Shown here: in pieces, positions 1 through 11,397 of the stretch
How the letters are laid out: every line of letters begins with the position of its first letter
How positions within the stretch are numbered: position 1 is the first letter of the stretch
Source of the DNA: Enchytraeus crypticus
Lineage: Eukaryota; Annelida; Clitellata; Enchytraeida; Enchytraeidae
Direction of reading: 5' to 3'
Length of the DNA stretch: 64,000 bases
NCBI GenBank assembly: GCA_905160935.1
Contig: CAJHZI010000826.1
Span: 92,001 to 156,000 of the forward strand
Notes under the pieces: model-generated
Database searches by the model: none
What the model was told of the DNA's origin: nothing
The model's input: the letters and a program-made list of their open reading frames with translations, nothing else
Made by a program: the position numbers and the translations under genes

Positions 1-175
1 CTGAAGAATAGACCAACCGTAAACTGCACGACGTCGTGTCGCAAAAGGCAAAAAGGCTCTATGATCCAAACCAAAGTTCGGTTGATGAACGCCTAAGCTC
101 CAGAATTGGTACAAACATTTTCAAAGTCCCGACCCCAGTTCAATTGGGATTGAAGAGAAAATTATGATTATAGAG
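1..175 (+). repeat. SINE-B copy (truncated at window edge)
   Basis: Starts with the shared SINE head (GAAGAATAGACCAACCGTAA), then the SINE-B body (CGCCTAAGCTCCAG) and a degenerate LINE-B-type tail (TCCCGACCCCAGTTCAATTG). Same order as the copies near 8700-8890, 38183-38525 and 47150-47310. Bases 176-360 show nothing I can name. Confidence 0.7.
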
Positions 176-360
176 ACGTTTTAATCGGAATCATGTGCAA
201 TGAAATCAAAATTCTATAACAATTCACTAAAATCTAATCATTGAATCACAATCAAGAGTAACAAGGGTTCAGAAGCACAAGGCTAACAGAAGGGTAACAA
301 GGTTCAGAAGCACAAGGCTAAAGTAACAGAATCAGAATGAGTGGTAAGTAGAGAGCCAGA

Positions 361-858
<498 letters not shown>

Positions 859-863
859 CTTAC

Positions 864-986
864 CACAGTCTCTCTCGTCGTTGCCATTAGAGCACTGATA
901 GTTGGAGTCACACAGCTGATAGTCCTGGATACATCGTGTGCTCGATCCATTGCAGGGAATGTACCCAGGTTTAGTGCGACAAGTTT
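864..986 (-). CDS. Gene A exon: LDLa module 4
   Basis: 123 nt, acceptor TTCATTAG, donor GTAAGT, phase 1 at both ends. Six cysteines are present, with the sequon-bearing stretch CNGSSTRC between C2 and C3. The calcium-loop region reads CDSNYQC then NDERDC, so the usual CDG and D-C acidic positions are only partly kept. Confidence 0.85.
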
Positions 987-2156
987 CTAATGAACAACAA
1001 ATGATAAAAGTTAAAGCTGTAAATTTTAAAGTGTTAATTAAATAACATTATATTTGTCCGTATTAAGAAATAGGAAGAAGAGTTGGATAAGACACATTCT
1101 AAGGAGGGAAGGCCTATTAATAGAGGTCATGAAGGGTGGAATGAAGGGAAAGAGGGGAAGGGGCTTGCTGAGATTAGGAATGTTATAAGATTTATAGACC
1201 CACTCGTATGTAGAAATGAAGAGGAAAGCAGATGACGGAGAAGAGTGGAAACGTTATATACCGTGGACCTTCCAGTAGGCACTGTACTAAGAGATAGATT
1301 AGTCAGTTTCCTGCAGATTTTGCAGGAAGTTGGTGTTGTTACACTAGCGAAGTTTATGTGTATATGATTAAATCTGAAAGTGAATTTCAACAGACGGCTT
1401 CTGTTTAAATAAGAGGCGACGGAAGCTTTTCGAAAGTGGGTGGTCAATCTCATGGGCATTACCAGCCCATTGTCTGTACTGCATAGCATGGATCTGTAAA
1501 ATAATCTATGCAGGTATAAGGGAATTTAGGCTAACCTTAATTTAGAGTTTAAATTTTTAATATGGTCACTAAAAGTTGAGTAAATTTAGATGATCATGTC
1601 AGGTGTATGATGTGTCATCGATTTTAAAAGTTGAAGTGTTTGGCTTTAGTGAGAAATGCTAAGAAAATTGCTTTCAAACTTTTTCAGACTCAAAATGTTG
1701 TTGAGTAAGAGATAGGACTTGCCCATATAGAGATAGAGTAACAATCGAGATATAGTTAGGTTCAAGAGAGAGAGAGGGTGTGTTAGCTTTACAATCAGGC
1801 CTCATTTCAGATGTGGAATTTCTAGTGCGCTTACCACAGTTCAGTTCATCATTTCCACTGTTATAGCAGTCTATTCTGCCGTTACAGATATCAGATGCAT
1901 CGATGCATCGTGTGTCCGACCCATTACACAACACATATCCATCTGGATTAAATCGACAGGAACCTAAAAATAGACATGGTATAATAACAATACGATTAGA
2001 GTGCTACTGTTGTCTATGACAACATCGAGCTCTATGGAGAAAAATTAAAATCGATGAGCAGAGTGAGGGGTCCATAACGGAGCGAGTCAAAATTCGAGTA
2101 ATAATTCCAAGGATAAGGATGGGGACTAGCGGAATGAAGTTGAGTGTACGGTCTTT

Positions 2157-2201
<45 letters not shown>

Positions 2202-2335
2202 TCTCTGTGCCTAGTGAAATATTCAATAGCACATATTCCTACTGCCAAGCAGCTTGTCACGCTTCAAATGGTGCACTTCATCTGTCAACGAATTAATTCA
2301 TTCACAGAAGGCTATGCCTTATCTCTCTCTGTCTC

Positions 2336-2366
<31 letters not shown>

Positions 2367-2873
2367 GTCTCTCTTGATCATTCTCTCTCTAGAGTTGTGC
2401 CAAGTGGAATATTCATGGTACATATTCCTACTGCCATGCCGCTTTTCACTCTTCAAATGGTGCACTTCGTCTACCAGCGAATTCTCTTTCTTTTCATATC
2501 CGTCATATATCATGCATATCCTTCTGCGAATAATTCATTCACAGAATGATATGCATTATCCATTTACTATCATTATATCGTTATTATATCGTTTATTTGT
2601 ATTTCTTAGCACAACATTTATACAAATAACAGAAATATACATAGCAAAGCAGCACTTACATGTAGATAACAAACAAGCAATTTAAAAGCAAAACTTTTTC
2701 TTAGCTGCTGTTGCTTTAACTTATTTTTTTCTTTGCTGTTGTTCATGAACATTCAACGACAAAAGCTAAATGATTTTAGAAACGATACGGCGTAACGGTT
2801 AGAGTGTTCGCTTCAGATGCAATTGTACTGGGTTCAAAGTCCAGGTCAGCAAACTAATGATGGATATCCCGTA

Positions 2874-2911
<38 letters not shown>

Positions 2912-5182
2912 TCAGTGCACTGCCAAGTGGCAGGTTCAAGGTACATATTCATACTCAAAGTCTGCTTTCTCGCTCCATCAGAGCACTCCTTAGATGAACA
3001 AATTAACGCCTTCACAAAGTCTATGCCTTATCAATACCTTATAGTAGCCTATAGCTTGGGAAAAGTATGGCTTCTGGGGTAGTTTCCCGTTGCCTTCTTC
3101 AGTTAGTTGGATTAATTACCATTTAATCCTGGGTGAAAATATTTTATAATGAGGTGGGTCCCCTCTTTCCATCCTCAGCTCCTACCTTAGTCTCTTACAA
3201 GCTAAATTTGTTTGCGGTTGCCCTATTCTGCAGTGGTCCAATCACACCCGAGCACAACACGGGAGAGCCTATGGAAGATTAATGACTTATCAAAGTTTGG
3301 ATGGCCTTTTATCGGATGGCCTTTTTAATTATATGATTACCCCTAAAAAAATTTATAATAAGTTGCCAGATACCAGCAATTCAGTCTCGCAGACCGGTCA
3401 CCAGTCACGCCCCTCACGCCCATTGCATTGCTATATAAATCATTGGATAAATAGTCGGAATGCTATTATTATAGTCATGATCAGAATAATCGTAATCATT
3501 TAAGTGACAATCACATGCAAAATAGAAAACTGGGTAAAGCAGCCTCGAAGATCAAAATTAATTCTAATACTTACCACAGTCCATTTCATCGCTGCCACTG
3601 ATCATGCAATCTACATTTCCGTCACATACTGTTCCAACGTAGACACATTTAGTTTCCGTTCCGTTACAAGAAACTACCAATGCTGCTCCGCGGCATGATC
3701 CTGAAATAATAACAGCACTCTGTCATCCGCGACAATATTCAGCTCTATAATGAAATCACAAAGCGAACAAATGTGAGTACAATTAAGTCAGAATTGATAT
3801 CAGTTACCTTGTTCGGTCGGCGATTGTTGGGTGTTAGATCAAACCTAGTTGTTTTCTCTAACGATCATATGAATTATCAGTAATTGGCCGTAATAATAAA
3901 AACGACAAAAAGCTAAAGCTAAAAAGCTAATGTTAACTTCAGTTTCCTCACTCGAAAGCGATGTCAGTGACGGGAGAAAATATCGGAGAAAAAATTTAGA
4001 AAGTGAGCGTTAAGTAAATTAGCAATATAGTAGTCAACCCCGTTCGTTGGTAACTTATTGGATTTTAAAATTAAATCATCCATACATTTTAATTACATAA
4101 TGTGCAAGTTATAGGCTACATAAGGTATGGATAAAGTGTGGCCTTTTGTGAAGTGATTAATCTAATCATTCTTCCAGCATGTTGCACCTCAGATCTGGTG
4201 TAATTCTTTCCATCAAATATTCAGAATTATTCATTGGAATCGAATCGGCCTTAGCTTTCTTTTGAACCGTTCCATAGGCAGTTGAAGACCAATCTTTTCA
4301 ATCTCACTTTTCCTTTCAGTTTTCAACAGTTTCGACCAGCGTCTAACCCTCCTATTCTTTTATCCCTCTATCTTTGGACTGATTTTCTGAATTTTGAAAT
4401 TTTCACCGTTTTTGAATCTTATTGTTGCTCGCCGGCCTGATTTTGTCTTCCTAGTGGTCGATGTTGTGATTGATGACTGTAGAACTCCAATTGTTGTTAT
4501 GTTATGTTAAGTGTGTGTGTTTGTGATTGTGACTGTTTTAAATTTGATGAATTTAATATTTAGTCGAGTATATCCTTAATGGTACAATCAAGAGATCAGG
4601 AGACCAAAAAACACTGTTTATAGAAATCTTGCTGAAATTCCAAATAAGAGCGATTTCTACAAATTAGATCAAAGCGCAGAACATTTGAAACGAAAAACAT
4701 TGAGAAAAATACAATCGTAGAATTGTGATTGTGAATGTGTATTACATTCGTAGTATTATATTTTAGTGTCTGCATGGGGTGTTGTGATGGATATAAACTA
4801 ATACAAATAAGTGAAAATTGTGGAGAGAGAGAGAAAGAGAAAGAGATCGTGTGTGTGCGACAGAGGGATAGAGATTGGGAGAGAGAGCGAAAGAGAGAGC
4901 TGAAGAGAGAAATAGAGAGAGAGAGCGAAAGAGAGAAAGAGAGGGAGAGCGAAAGAGAGAAAGAGAGAGCGCAAAAGAGAGAAAGAGACACAGAGAAAGA
5001 GAGAGGGAGATTGAGAGATAATAAACTACTTGAGAAATAATTGTAATAAATCATACCACAATCAGTCTCATCCTCGTTATCACCACAGTCATTCAGTCCA
5101 TCACACAGTCGACTCATTGAGATACAAGAAGTGGTCGCCTCTGAACCGTTGCACGACACCTGAGTGCCGGGGTGACATTCTG
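864..5182 (-). CDS. LDLa-repeat gene A (four exons seen, partial)
   Basis: Four minus-strand exons (5182-5057, 3700-3575, 1963-1835, 986-864), each coding one six-cysteine LDL-receptor class A module and each flanked by AG/GT sites in phase 1, so they splice in frame. LDLa modules are about 40-residue calcium-binding extracellular domains. Module order and sequence match those of gene B on the plus strand: the second modules agree at about 27 of 42 positions by hand, and the first modules share CGDNEDET. The two genes are therefore divergently arranged paralogues. The last exon ends with a good donor (GTAAGT), so coding continues beyond position 1. I found no signal-peptide exon to the right of 5182 and cannot see whether gene A also ends in a channel domain. 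Confidence 0.85.
1064..1295 (+). repeat. LINE-A 3' end fragment
   Basis: Degenerate translation resembles the end of the LINE-A reverse-transcriptase ORF (GLLIEV, GKRGRG, YVEMKRKADD). It ends in the family tail TGGACCTTCCAGTAGGCA and a short GA run. It lies in the intron between gene A modules 3 and 4. Confidence 0.75.
1400..1760 (+). repeat. Repeat family R, copy 1
   Basis: Resembles 17540-17860 over about 350 bp; shared landmarks are GCATGGA(T/C)CTG, AATATGG(T/C)CACTAAAAGTTGAG and AATTG(C/T)TTTCAAA. No coding sequence or termini recognised, so its class is unknown. Confidence 0.6.
1835..1963 (-). CDS. Gene A exon: LDLa module 3
   Basis: 129 nt, acceptor CTATTTTTAG, donor GTAAGC, phase 1. 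Codes GSCRFNPDGYVLC then CNGSDTRC and CNGRIDC before NDELNC. All six cysteines are present, but the CDG aspartate is Asn. Confidence 0.88.
2003..2115 (+). repeat. Repeat family D copy
   Basis: Begins AGAGTGCTACTGTTGTCTAT and contains TGACAACATCGAGC. Other copies lie at 4320-4510, 11650-11790, 25430-25560, 27565-27620 and 61065-61195. The family's edge is a small hairpin (TGTCATTGATGACA in the copy at 25430) beside a TTG/TTA-rich run. Confidence 0.6.
2160..2545 (-). repeat. (CT)n tracts with two truncated SINE-A copies
   Basis: CT microsatellites at 2160-2206 and about 2320-2395 are each followed by a decayed SINE-A piece (about 2207-2315 and 2395-2545) sharing CACATATTCCTACTGCCA. Both lie next to the CT tract in the same orientation as the complete copy at 2910. 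Confidence 0.65.
2785..2875 (+). repeat. tRNA-like SINE family T2
   Basis: CGTAACGGTTAGAGT resembles a tRNA box A region and GGGTTCAAAGTCC a box B. A second copy lies at 44290-44400. Too diverged to call a tRNA gene: no paired acceptor stem is evident. Confidence 0.55.
2877..3280 (-). repeat. SINE-A copy with (CT)n tail
   Basis: On the minus strand it reads: shared head (about 3190-3270), body (GGAAACTACCCCAGAAGCCA type, then the CTATAGGCTAC region), tail ACCTGCCACTTGGCAGTGCA, and (GA)n. In plus coordinates the CT run 2877-2910 is that tail. It is the most complete SINE-A in the left part of the window. Confidence 0.75.
3575..3700 (-). CDS. Gene A exon: LDLa module 2
   Basis: 126 nt, acceptor TTATTTCAG, donor GTAAGT, phase 1. 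Codes GSCRG...SCNGTETKC...VCDGNVDC...SDEMDC, a near match to gene B module 2 of the same length (about 64% identity by hand). Confidence 0.92.
3903..4510. repeat. Gene A intron: T1, SINE-A and family D fragments
   Basis: 3903-3985 is a partial T1 SINE on the minus strand (GTTAACTTCAGTTTCCTCAC). About 4100-4175 carries the SINE-A body motif ATAGGCTACATAAGGTATGG. 4320-4510 is a family D copy (GCTCGCCGGCCTGATTTTG, then TGTGATTGATGACTGTAG). Confidence 0.55.
4822..5030. repeat. (GA)n microsatellite
   Basis: Irregular GAGAGAAAGAGAG tract in the intron just downstream of the gene A module 1 donor. Apparent ORFs here are repeat artefacts. Confidence 0.9.
5057..5182 (-). CDS. Gene A exon: LDLa module 1
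   Basis: 126 nt, acceptor CATATTTAG, donor GTATGA, phase 1. Codes AECHPGTQVSC, CNGSEATTSC, LCDGLNDC, then CGDNEDETDC. The CDG...DC...NEDE acidic set needed for calcium binding is intact. It resembles gene B module 1. It is the first module seen in gene A. Confidence 0.92.
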
Positions 5183-5700
5183 CTAAATATGAATTAAACG
5201 ATTGATCTACATGTACACTAAATGGCTTTGAGTAGTTAGTGTATAGGTCTTGTTAATATAATGTGTAGTATTGACTTTTTATTAAGTGCTGTATTCGTGT
5301 TCTGTTAAATAAGAATTAAACGATTGACCTACATTAAATAACATCAGAGTAGTTAATGTGCAGATCATGATAATGCAAAGTGAATTATGTACGTATTTAA
5401 TTTTTGTACTAAGTGATGTAGTTACATTCTGTTAAATAAAAATTAAACGATTGACCGAAACTAAGTTATGTACAAAAATAATGAATTAAAACTTGTCAAC
5501 CAAGACCAACTATTAATTCTGTCACAACAGTGTAACAAAAATACGTAACTAAAGAGACTCCATCGATTAAATTTAGATTGAAGAATCCGTGAATAACATC
5601 AGAGTAGTTACTGTGTAACTGTTATTAACACAATGTGTAGGCATTGACTTTGCACCGACTGCTGGGGTCACATTTTGTTAAAATAAATTGTCACAATAGT
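5183..5700. repeat. Degenerate tandem repeat seeded at an LDLa exon edge
   Basis: Units of about 120 bp carry ATTCTG(C/T)TAAATA followed by GAATTAAACGATTGA at about 5175, 5298 and 5428. A further block at 5655-5690 reads GGGGTCACATTTTGTTAAA, echoing the exon edge GGGGTGACATTCTGCTAAA. The acceptor side of module 1 appears to be part of the repeated unit. Confidence 0.55.
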
Positions 5701-5889
5701 ACTGAGCTGTCGAATGGCTACGGCTCTGAATCGTTGAGAAAATAGTCAATAATACAAACCACAAGTATAATAAAATAAATTTAAAAAAAATAAAAACCAT
5801 AAGTCATAATCGCAAAATAATCATATGCATAAATTCATAGTCATTGTTACCATTGCCGTCTTCCCTTGAATTTATGTTTAAATAGGGTC

Positions 5890-6060
5890 AGGATTTAGAA
5901 AATGTTGTAGCAATTCCTGCAGCTAAGGCGCTCACCTACAAAATGCCTCTTTTGATGGTGTTTGGATTCTAGTTCTTTGTCGTCTTTTACGACACCTGCA
6001 GTATACGGTTGGTTTATTCTTTAGAAACCCGTCAACACGAGTAAATTAAAGGATATACCA
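5890..6060 (-). repeat. SINE-B copy
   Basis: Minus-strand order is head, body, tail. In plus coordinates AGGGTCAGGATTTAG (tail) is followed by GCAATTCCTGCAGC (body), then CGACACCTGCAGTATACGG (head). Confidence 0.65.
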
Positions 6061-6342
6061 AATTACATTAATACAATACGTAGATAATAATTAGCTATTG
6101 CCTAGGTAAATAGTAGAGATTCGTATAAAATAAGAAGAAAGGAGAAGAATATTTTATTGAAATACTCATAGAAATTAAGTTTCCCTCATTTCACCGGTTC
6201 ACTCTTCCAGCGTTCAGTTATACCGCAAAGGTTCAACTCTTAATGCAATCAGGAAGATCTCGAATAGCCGGGCGGTGATTTCACCACTTTCGTTTGTTTG
6301 AATCGTTTTTATGAAGCCTAGTATATTACCCATAAGTTATCT

Positions 6343-6770
6343 CTCCAGTGTTTCGCCTAGTGGCAGGTCCGTGGAACATATGGCTGGAGCAAGTGGCTAA
6401 GTCGGTAAGACACTCGACCGCGGATCAGTATATGCGGGGTTCAAATCCTGGGCTCGTCCGTCACTGATATCGCTTTCGAGTTAGGAAACTGACGTTAACC
6501 TTAGCTTTACCAGGTTTATCATATCCCTACTCACATGTCGTTCGTCACTCTTCATAAAGAGCACTCCATCGATTAATTAGTTAATCCCTTCGCAAGAGGC
6601 AATATCTTATCCATATCCTAATATAGTCTATATATTGGGAATAATATGGCTTCTGGAGTGGTTTCCTGTTGCCTTCATCAATAAATGCTCAGTTGCCCCT
6701 TACGACAAGTGCAGTTTACGGCTAGTTTATTCTACAGCTTCATTGAGCAAAACACTGGAAACTAGGGTCT
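6343..6770 (-). repeat. SINE-A copy interrupted by a T1 SINE
   Basis: SINE-A pieces at 6343-6381 and 6515-6770 are separated by a T1 SINE (6382-6510). The two halves are continuous in a SINE-A alignment: GGAACATA, then TATCATATCCCTACTCACA. Confidence 0.7.
6382..6510 (+). repeat. T1 tRNA-derived SINE
   Basis: Box A-like TGGCTAAGTCGG and box B GGTTCAAATCC are about 35 bp apart. They are followed by the T1 tail GTCACTGATATCGCTTTCGA, GGAAACTGACGTTAACCTTA and a short T run. Confidence 0.8.
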
Positions 6771-6779
6771 CTAAAAACT

Positions 6780-7474
6780 AATAATAATAGTTGTCAACAC
6801 TCGATGATATAAGTGTGTAAGTGTAGGTTGTTCCTGTCAAATGTTGACGAATAAAGAAGTGGATATATAAGTGCTCGATATTGTCTCGAATGAACAATTA
6901 GCGACAGAATGTTAACCTGATAGCTGTGCTGCTGGTTGACTGAAGAGAAGCATTTGACAGACTAGACACAGTGATGTCACTGAAGACAACTTTACCATCC
7001 TGAGAGAGTTACCAGCCATTGCTTCTGTTTTCTGTTATTTTTTTTATAGAAAAGCAATGTAAGATTATCGTCAATTCGTCTTTTTCTTTTTCCTCAGATG
7101 TTAATATTTAGATTACTTCTAAAAATTTTGAATTAAGTTAAAGTAGAACGTCATTAAGAATTTAAAGAAAGCTAAACTTATTATTTGGCTTAGTTAATAA
7201 TCTTACTAAGCGTAACTGCTTGTCATAGAAAAACAAAAAACAAAAAACAAAGAATTTATTTATTTGTTTTTAAAATGTGGATTTAGCGTCAAAGTTAAAA
7301 GCCAGAAGGGCTTCTCTTCAAGACGCCATGTGAACCGATGTACTCTGAAAGATGAAGTCCGAGATTTTGCGCTCTAATCAGCTCCTCCTAGAGTAGATCC
7401 CAGGAACTCAGGAACAGCCACTTATCTTACTTATTGTTACTAACTTAAAGTTTCTTCTGTAACAGTACCGACAT
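6780..7474. other. Intergenic stretch; family E fragment only
   Basis: Mostly unremarkable AT-rich sequence. About 7268-7390 resembles 12050-12185 read in the opposite direction (GAAGGGCTTCTCTTCAAGACG against CGTCTTGAAGAGAAGCTC), called family E here. No coding signal seen. Confidence 0.45.
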
Positions 7475-7620
7475 CGCCACTGGCTGGATGTCAGTAAGGT
7501 ACTAGATATCGGTAAGGTACTAGGCCGCCGATCAGTATGTGCGGGGTTCAAATCCAGGGCTCACCCGTCACTGACTTAACTTTCGAATGAGGAAACTGAC
7601 GTTAACATTAGCTCTTTTAA
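7475..7620 (+). repeat. T1 SINE with internal duplication
   Basis: Box A region duplicated (GTCAGTAAGGTACTAGATATC, then GGTAAGGTACTAGGC), box B GGTTCAAATCC, T1 tail GGAAACTGACGTTAACATTA. Confidence 0.75.
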
Positions 7621-8281
7621 GCAGATATAATGACTTTACCATACACAGCAACTCAATGATGAAACATGGGTGAAATTATGTTTGAGGTATTAAAAAATAT
7701 CGCTACATCCTATTAGCTGTGTAATACTTTGCTATTATTCGTAGTAGCTTAGCCGTGCTTAAAACAATCAATTTCAATACTAATTATTTCTATATTCTTA
7801 AATTTGGATTTATATTTAGATCATAACCTTATGTAGTGGCTTTCCAATAATATCGAAATGTCATGCATAAAGTTATAATATGTCATATATTATTATTATT
7901 ATATTATTGGCATATTATGTCAGTAGGCAAGTCTAGATTGCGGAATATTGAACATGTTGTAATACAATATATACATGCATAAAGCATACGTTGTAAATTG
8001 GTAACAGTAATTCATATAATATTAGATGATTAGATCTATTTATTTAGTAAGACCAATAATAGATCTGCATACAGAGAGCTTTTAAGACAGTTTTGTCCAA
8101 CAAAACGGACAAGACCACATTTCTCAAGCCTCTTTAAGAAAATGTCTGCAAACAATATCAATAGGGTTGGAGATAAAGTCCGTCACTGTTTAACTCCGGA
8201 AATTGGGGAACACCACAGGATTTCACATTATGCAATTTTATAGTAGTGGAGTTTTTAGAAATCAATTTTAGGTATATTAAT

Positions 8282-8323
<42 letters not shown>

Positions 8324-8699
8324 ACTTTTTTATGTTGTATAGGGCAACTTTAAAAAATGAAATGAACCTATATTTAAAAATGAGCTTATATTTGTAAAGA
8401 AATGTGCAACCTTTTGGAAAGTGTGAATGGAGTTATAACACCCCACTTTATTCTTGAAACTAAATTGTCATTCCGAGTTTTTATTATAATCAAACTTCAC
8501 TATTAGGCCTATACAATATTCAAAAGCTTAAAAATGACAGAACCGTATTAATGGCAGGGAGGTATTGAATTTGAACCCTGAATCTTTTAATTGTTAGTTC
8601 TCTACATATTCAATAAGAAACAGCGAACTTTGTTGTTGTAACCACATTCATATTGCTGATTAAATACGCTGATCTTATAATTAATTAATTATTTGTCAT
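7621..8699. other. Intergenic DNA, no gene seen
   Basis: AT-rich sequence with a (TA)n tract at 8286-8320. I see no exon-like reading frame, repeat termini or RNA gene. Confidence 0.5.
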
Positions 8700-8890
8700 C
8701 ATCTATGAGTCAAAGTTAAACTAGGGTCTAGATAAGAATCAAGAATCAATTGTAGCGATTTCTGCAGCCTGAGCTCTCACCAACTGATTGTGTATTTTGA
8801 CGTTGGTTTGGATGTATTTGTCGCCTTTTACGACTCGTGCAATTTATGGTAGATCCATTCTACATCAACCCGGATGAAACACTGGTAATA
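8700..8890 (-). repeat. SINE-B copy
   Basis: Tail remnant near 8720 (ACTAGGGTCTAGATAAGAAT), body (GCGATTTCTGCAGCCTGAGC) and head (CGCCTTTTACGACTCGTGCA) in minus order. A T1 SINE follows at 8925. Confidence 0.65.
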
Positions 8891-8924
8891 GATAGTAATG
8901 TATGTATTTAAAAAGCTGGTAAAG

Positions 8925-9055
8925 CTAAGGTTAACATCAGTTTCCTCATTCGAAAGCGATGTCAGTGACGATCGAGCCCAGGATTTGAGCCCACACCTAC
9001 TGATCCGCGATCGGGTAGCTTACCGTCTTCGCCATTGGCTCCAGCCAAGATTAAG
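8925..9055 (-). repeat. T1 SINE
   Basis: Reverse-oriented T1: tail TTAACATCAGTTTCCTCATT, box B complement GGATTTGAGCCC, box A complement near CTTCGCCATTGG. Confidence 0.75.
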
Positions 9056-9289
9056 CGATAAATAAGTGAAATAGGACTCTAAAACACACAACTATTTTAT
9101 TCGTTCTCTGGCAAACTAAGCTGAACTATTCTGTATAGAATTCCACAACAAATCCATTAACGGTGACTAATTCCAGGGTGATGCATTCCATATATCGCCA
9201 TAATTAAACTGCACATCGCAAGTGTGGCAATTTATAATTCGGGGATTAACATTTATGGAATGTATTTGATATGGCCTTTCTTGTTTTAT

Positions 9290-9415
9290 CCTGGACACTG
9301 AAGAATAGGCAAACCGTTAACTTCATTTTTTGCAAGAGGCAACTAAACCAAACTGAGGACGGCAGTCAACGTGAAATCGCCTCTGAAGCTACATATGCTA
9401 GAAGCTATATAATGT
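9290..9415 (+). repeat. SINE head fragment
   Basis: TGAAGAATAGGCAAACCGTT with GCAAGAGGCAACTAAACC matches the 5' head shared by SINE-A and SINE-B. The body is not clearly assignable. Confidence 0.5.
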
Positions 9416-9533
9416 ATGAATAAGGAATACCCTTATATGAAAAGATTTTCTCTAGATTAAAAGATTAGAGCGTGGTGAAAGCAGAGTCTGAGATTTCTTG
9501 CACCGCGAATTAAAGTATAAATAAATAAATAAA

Positions 9534-9534
<1 letters not shown>

Positions 9535-9573
<39 letters not shown>

Positions 9574-9613
9574 TAATATACATGTATATATACTGTATAT
9601 ATATATATATATA

Positions 9614-9660
<47 letters not shown>

Positions 9661-9759
9661 TGTATATATATACATGTATATACATGTATATTATATATAT
9701 ATATAATATACATGTATATATATACCGTATATATATAAATGTATATATGTATGTATACG

Positions 9760-9811
<52 letters not shown>

Positions 9812-9815
9812 ATAT
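9535..9815. repeat. (TA)n microsatellite
   Basis: About 280 bp of TA with sparse ACATG and CTGTA interruptions. Tyr/Ile-rich ORFs on both strands here are artefacts. Confidence 0.97.
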
Positions 9816-10227
9816 TTAATTTACATTTATTTAGTCAATATTTGATCCAAAATCAAGGGATGATTGTCACAAAATGGTCTACGATCTAGAGAAGCTCTAC
9901 TAGCAAATAATTCTTATTATTATTAATAATTTTAATTTCACCAACCGAATACTAATCAGACATAGTTACAAACAACAATTAATTTTTAATATTAACGAAC
10001 GATCAAAATGACAATTTCGTCTTCGTGTGACACTTACATGTAACAGCTATGTATTCTAAACTGTAAATTATCGTGGCAAAAGTGTAATTGCTAACAATTG
10101 CTTTGACAGCTGCTTTAATGACAGTTTCACAGCTTGCTAAAATAAATTAATTCATTAGCACATGTACATGCATGTACAGCATAAATTGCATATTGTAAAT
10201 TGATTAATGAGTATTGGTACAAATGAA

Positions 10228-10345
10228 CCGGTGGCTTGTTGACATGTTTTTCTCAGCGGATCAGTAGGTGCAGGGTTCAAATCCAGTGCTATCCCCGTCA
10301 CTGACATGCCATCGTACAGAAAACTGACGTTAAACATGGCCTTAG
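10228..10345 (+). repeat. Diverged T1-related SINE
   Basis: CAGCGGATCAGTAGGTGCAG, GGTTCAAATCC, GTCACTGACATGCC and AAACTGACGTTAAAC. A close relative lies at 18238-18378; together they look like a T1 subfamily. Confidence 0.65.
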
Positions 10346-10505
10346 AATTTGCCTTAAATGTCTAAAATATAAATGATTTTTTGTTATTGCTTAAACTTCA
10401 GATTTCAGTCAAGCAATGACTTTATGTAATCGTATGTCTCTAATTACAAATATATGACTAACTATGTTCCCTCTAATTCTGACTTTTACTCATATTTCAA
10501 ATTAC

Positions 10506-10727
10506 AGTTCTATTGGACAATTAGTTGTCGAATCCATTTTAAATTCTCGTACGTATATGCGAAAATCCATTAGGGGCGGGATTTCAGCACAGTTGGGTAA
10601 ACTGTATTCAATTATCGAAGTTAAGCTACGTCGGCCCTGGTTTGCAAATAGGTGGGTGATCACCTTCGAAGACCGAGTATTGACAGCTTTGCATGAAAAA
10701 ATCCCGATGGTGTTGGACGGTTATTAG
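10506..10727 (+). CDS. Unrecognised possible terminal exon
   Basis: A pyrimidine-rich stretch ending ATTTCAAATTACAG is followed by about 73 codons open to a stop. The product is not low-complexity (for example KLRRPWFANRWV, LHEKIPMVLDGY) and does not match any repeat in this window. It could be the last exon of a plus-strand gene, an exon fragment copied from elsewhere, or a chance ORF. I do not recognise the protein and found no partner exons upstream. Confidence 0.3.
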   Translation, partial: SSIGQLVVESILNSRTYMRKSIRGGISAQLGKLYSIIEVKLRRPWFANRWVITFEDRVLTALHEKIPMVLDGY

Positions 10728-10861
10728 AACTTAGAAGGTCAAGTGATATATAAAAGAAGCCAGCATCATTTATACCAAGTAGTATATAAAAATTATTCAG
10801 CATTATGATGGTCAATTAAATATTTACGAAGCCTTATAGTCGTAAATAAGCAATTTAATAA

Positions 10862-10863
10862 TT

Positions 10864-10893
<30 letters not shown>
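10862..10893. repeat. (TTTA)n microsatellite
   Basis: About eight perfect TTTA units. The next 500 bp contain no feature I can support. Confidence 0.9.
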
Positions 10894-10894
<1 letters not shown>

Positions 10895-11397
10895 GATCAC
10901 CAAAAGGGTCATTCAACCCTGTACAGTTCACAGGCAATGCAAACAAACAAGTGAATGCAATAAGTGAGCACAATTTGAATGCAATAAGTGAGCACAATTT
11001 AAATGTGAACCATGGTGAACTTAAAACGAAAAATAAAAAGTAGAATTTAAAGAATTTAAATAAAGAAATTCAAAACAAAGAAAATTAATTATAGTAGGTA
11101 TGAATGATTATACATTTAATAGCAGATACTTCAGATTTCGTTAAACATGTGAATAATTTTAACTTCAAACATTTACTAACTATTGACTACGTAAGTGCTT
11201 CTGCTGAATAAAATTTTAAACTATTTTATAACATTTATTATTTATGAGATATATTTAGTTACTTTCCATCACGTTGCTATTGATATATCATGTTTGTTAC
11301 TATTGATATATCCTGTTTGTGTACCTTTATTATTAGAGCACTTGCTTGTTGTGATGCAAATTAGTGACTTTCTTCGTACAGTGTATGTTCTACTCGA

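Noticed and set aside
9452-9845. Tyr/Ile-rich ORFs on both strands
   Set aside because: Translation of the (TA)n tract; the same applies at 21618-22429.
10155-10337. 60-residue minus-strand ORF with LDLNPAPTDP
   Set aside because: Lies inside a T1-type SINE. The same peptide-like string recurs wherever T1 does (35506-35718, 41592-41777, 46868-47050).
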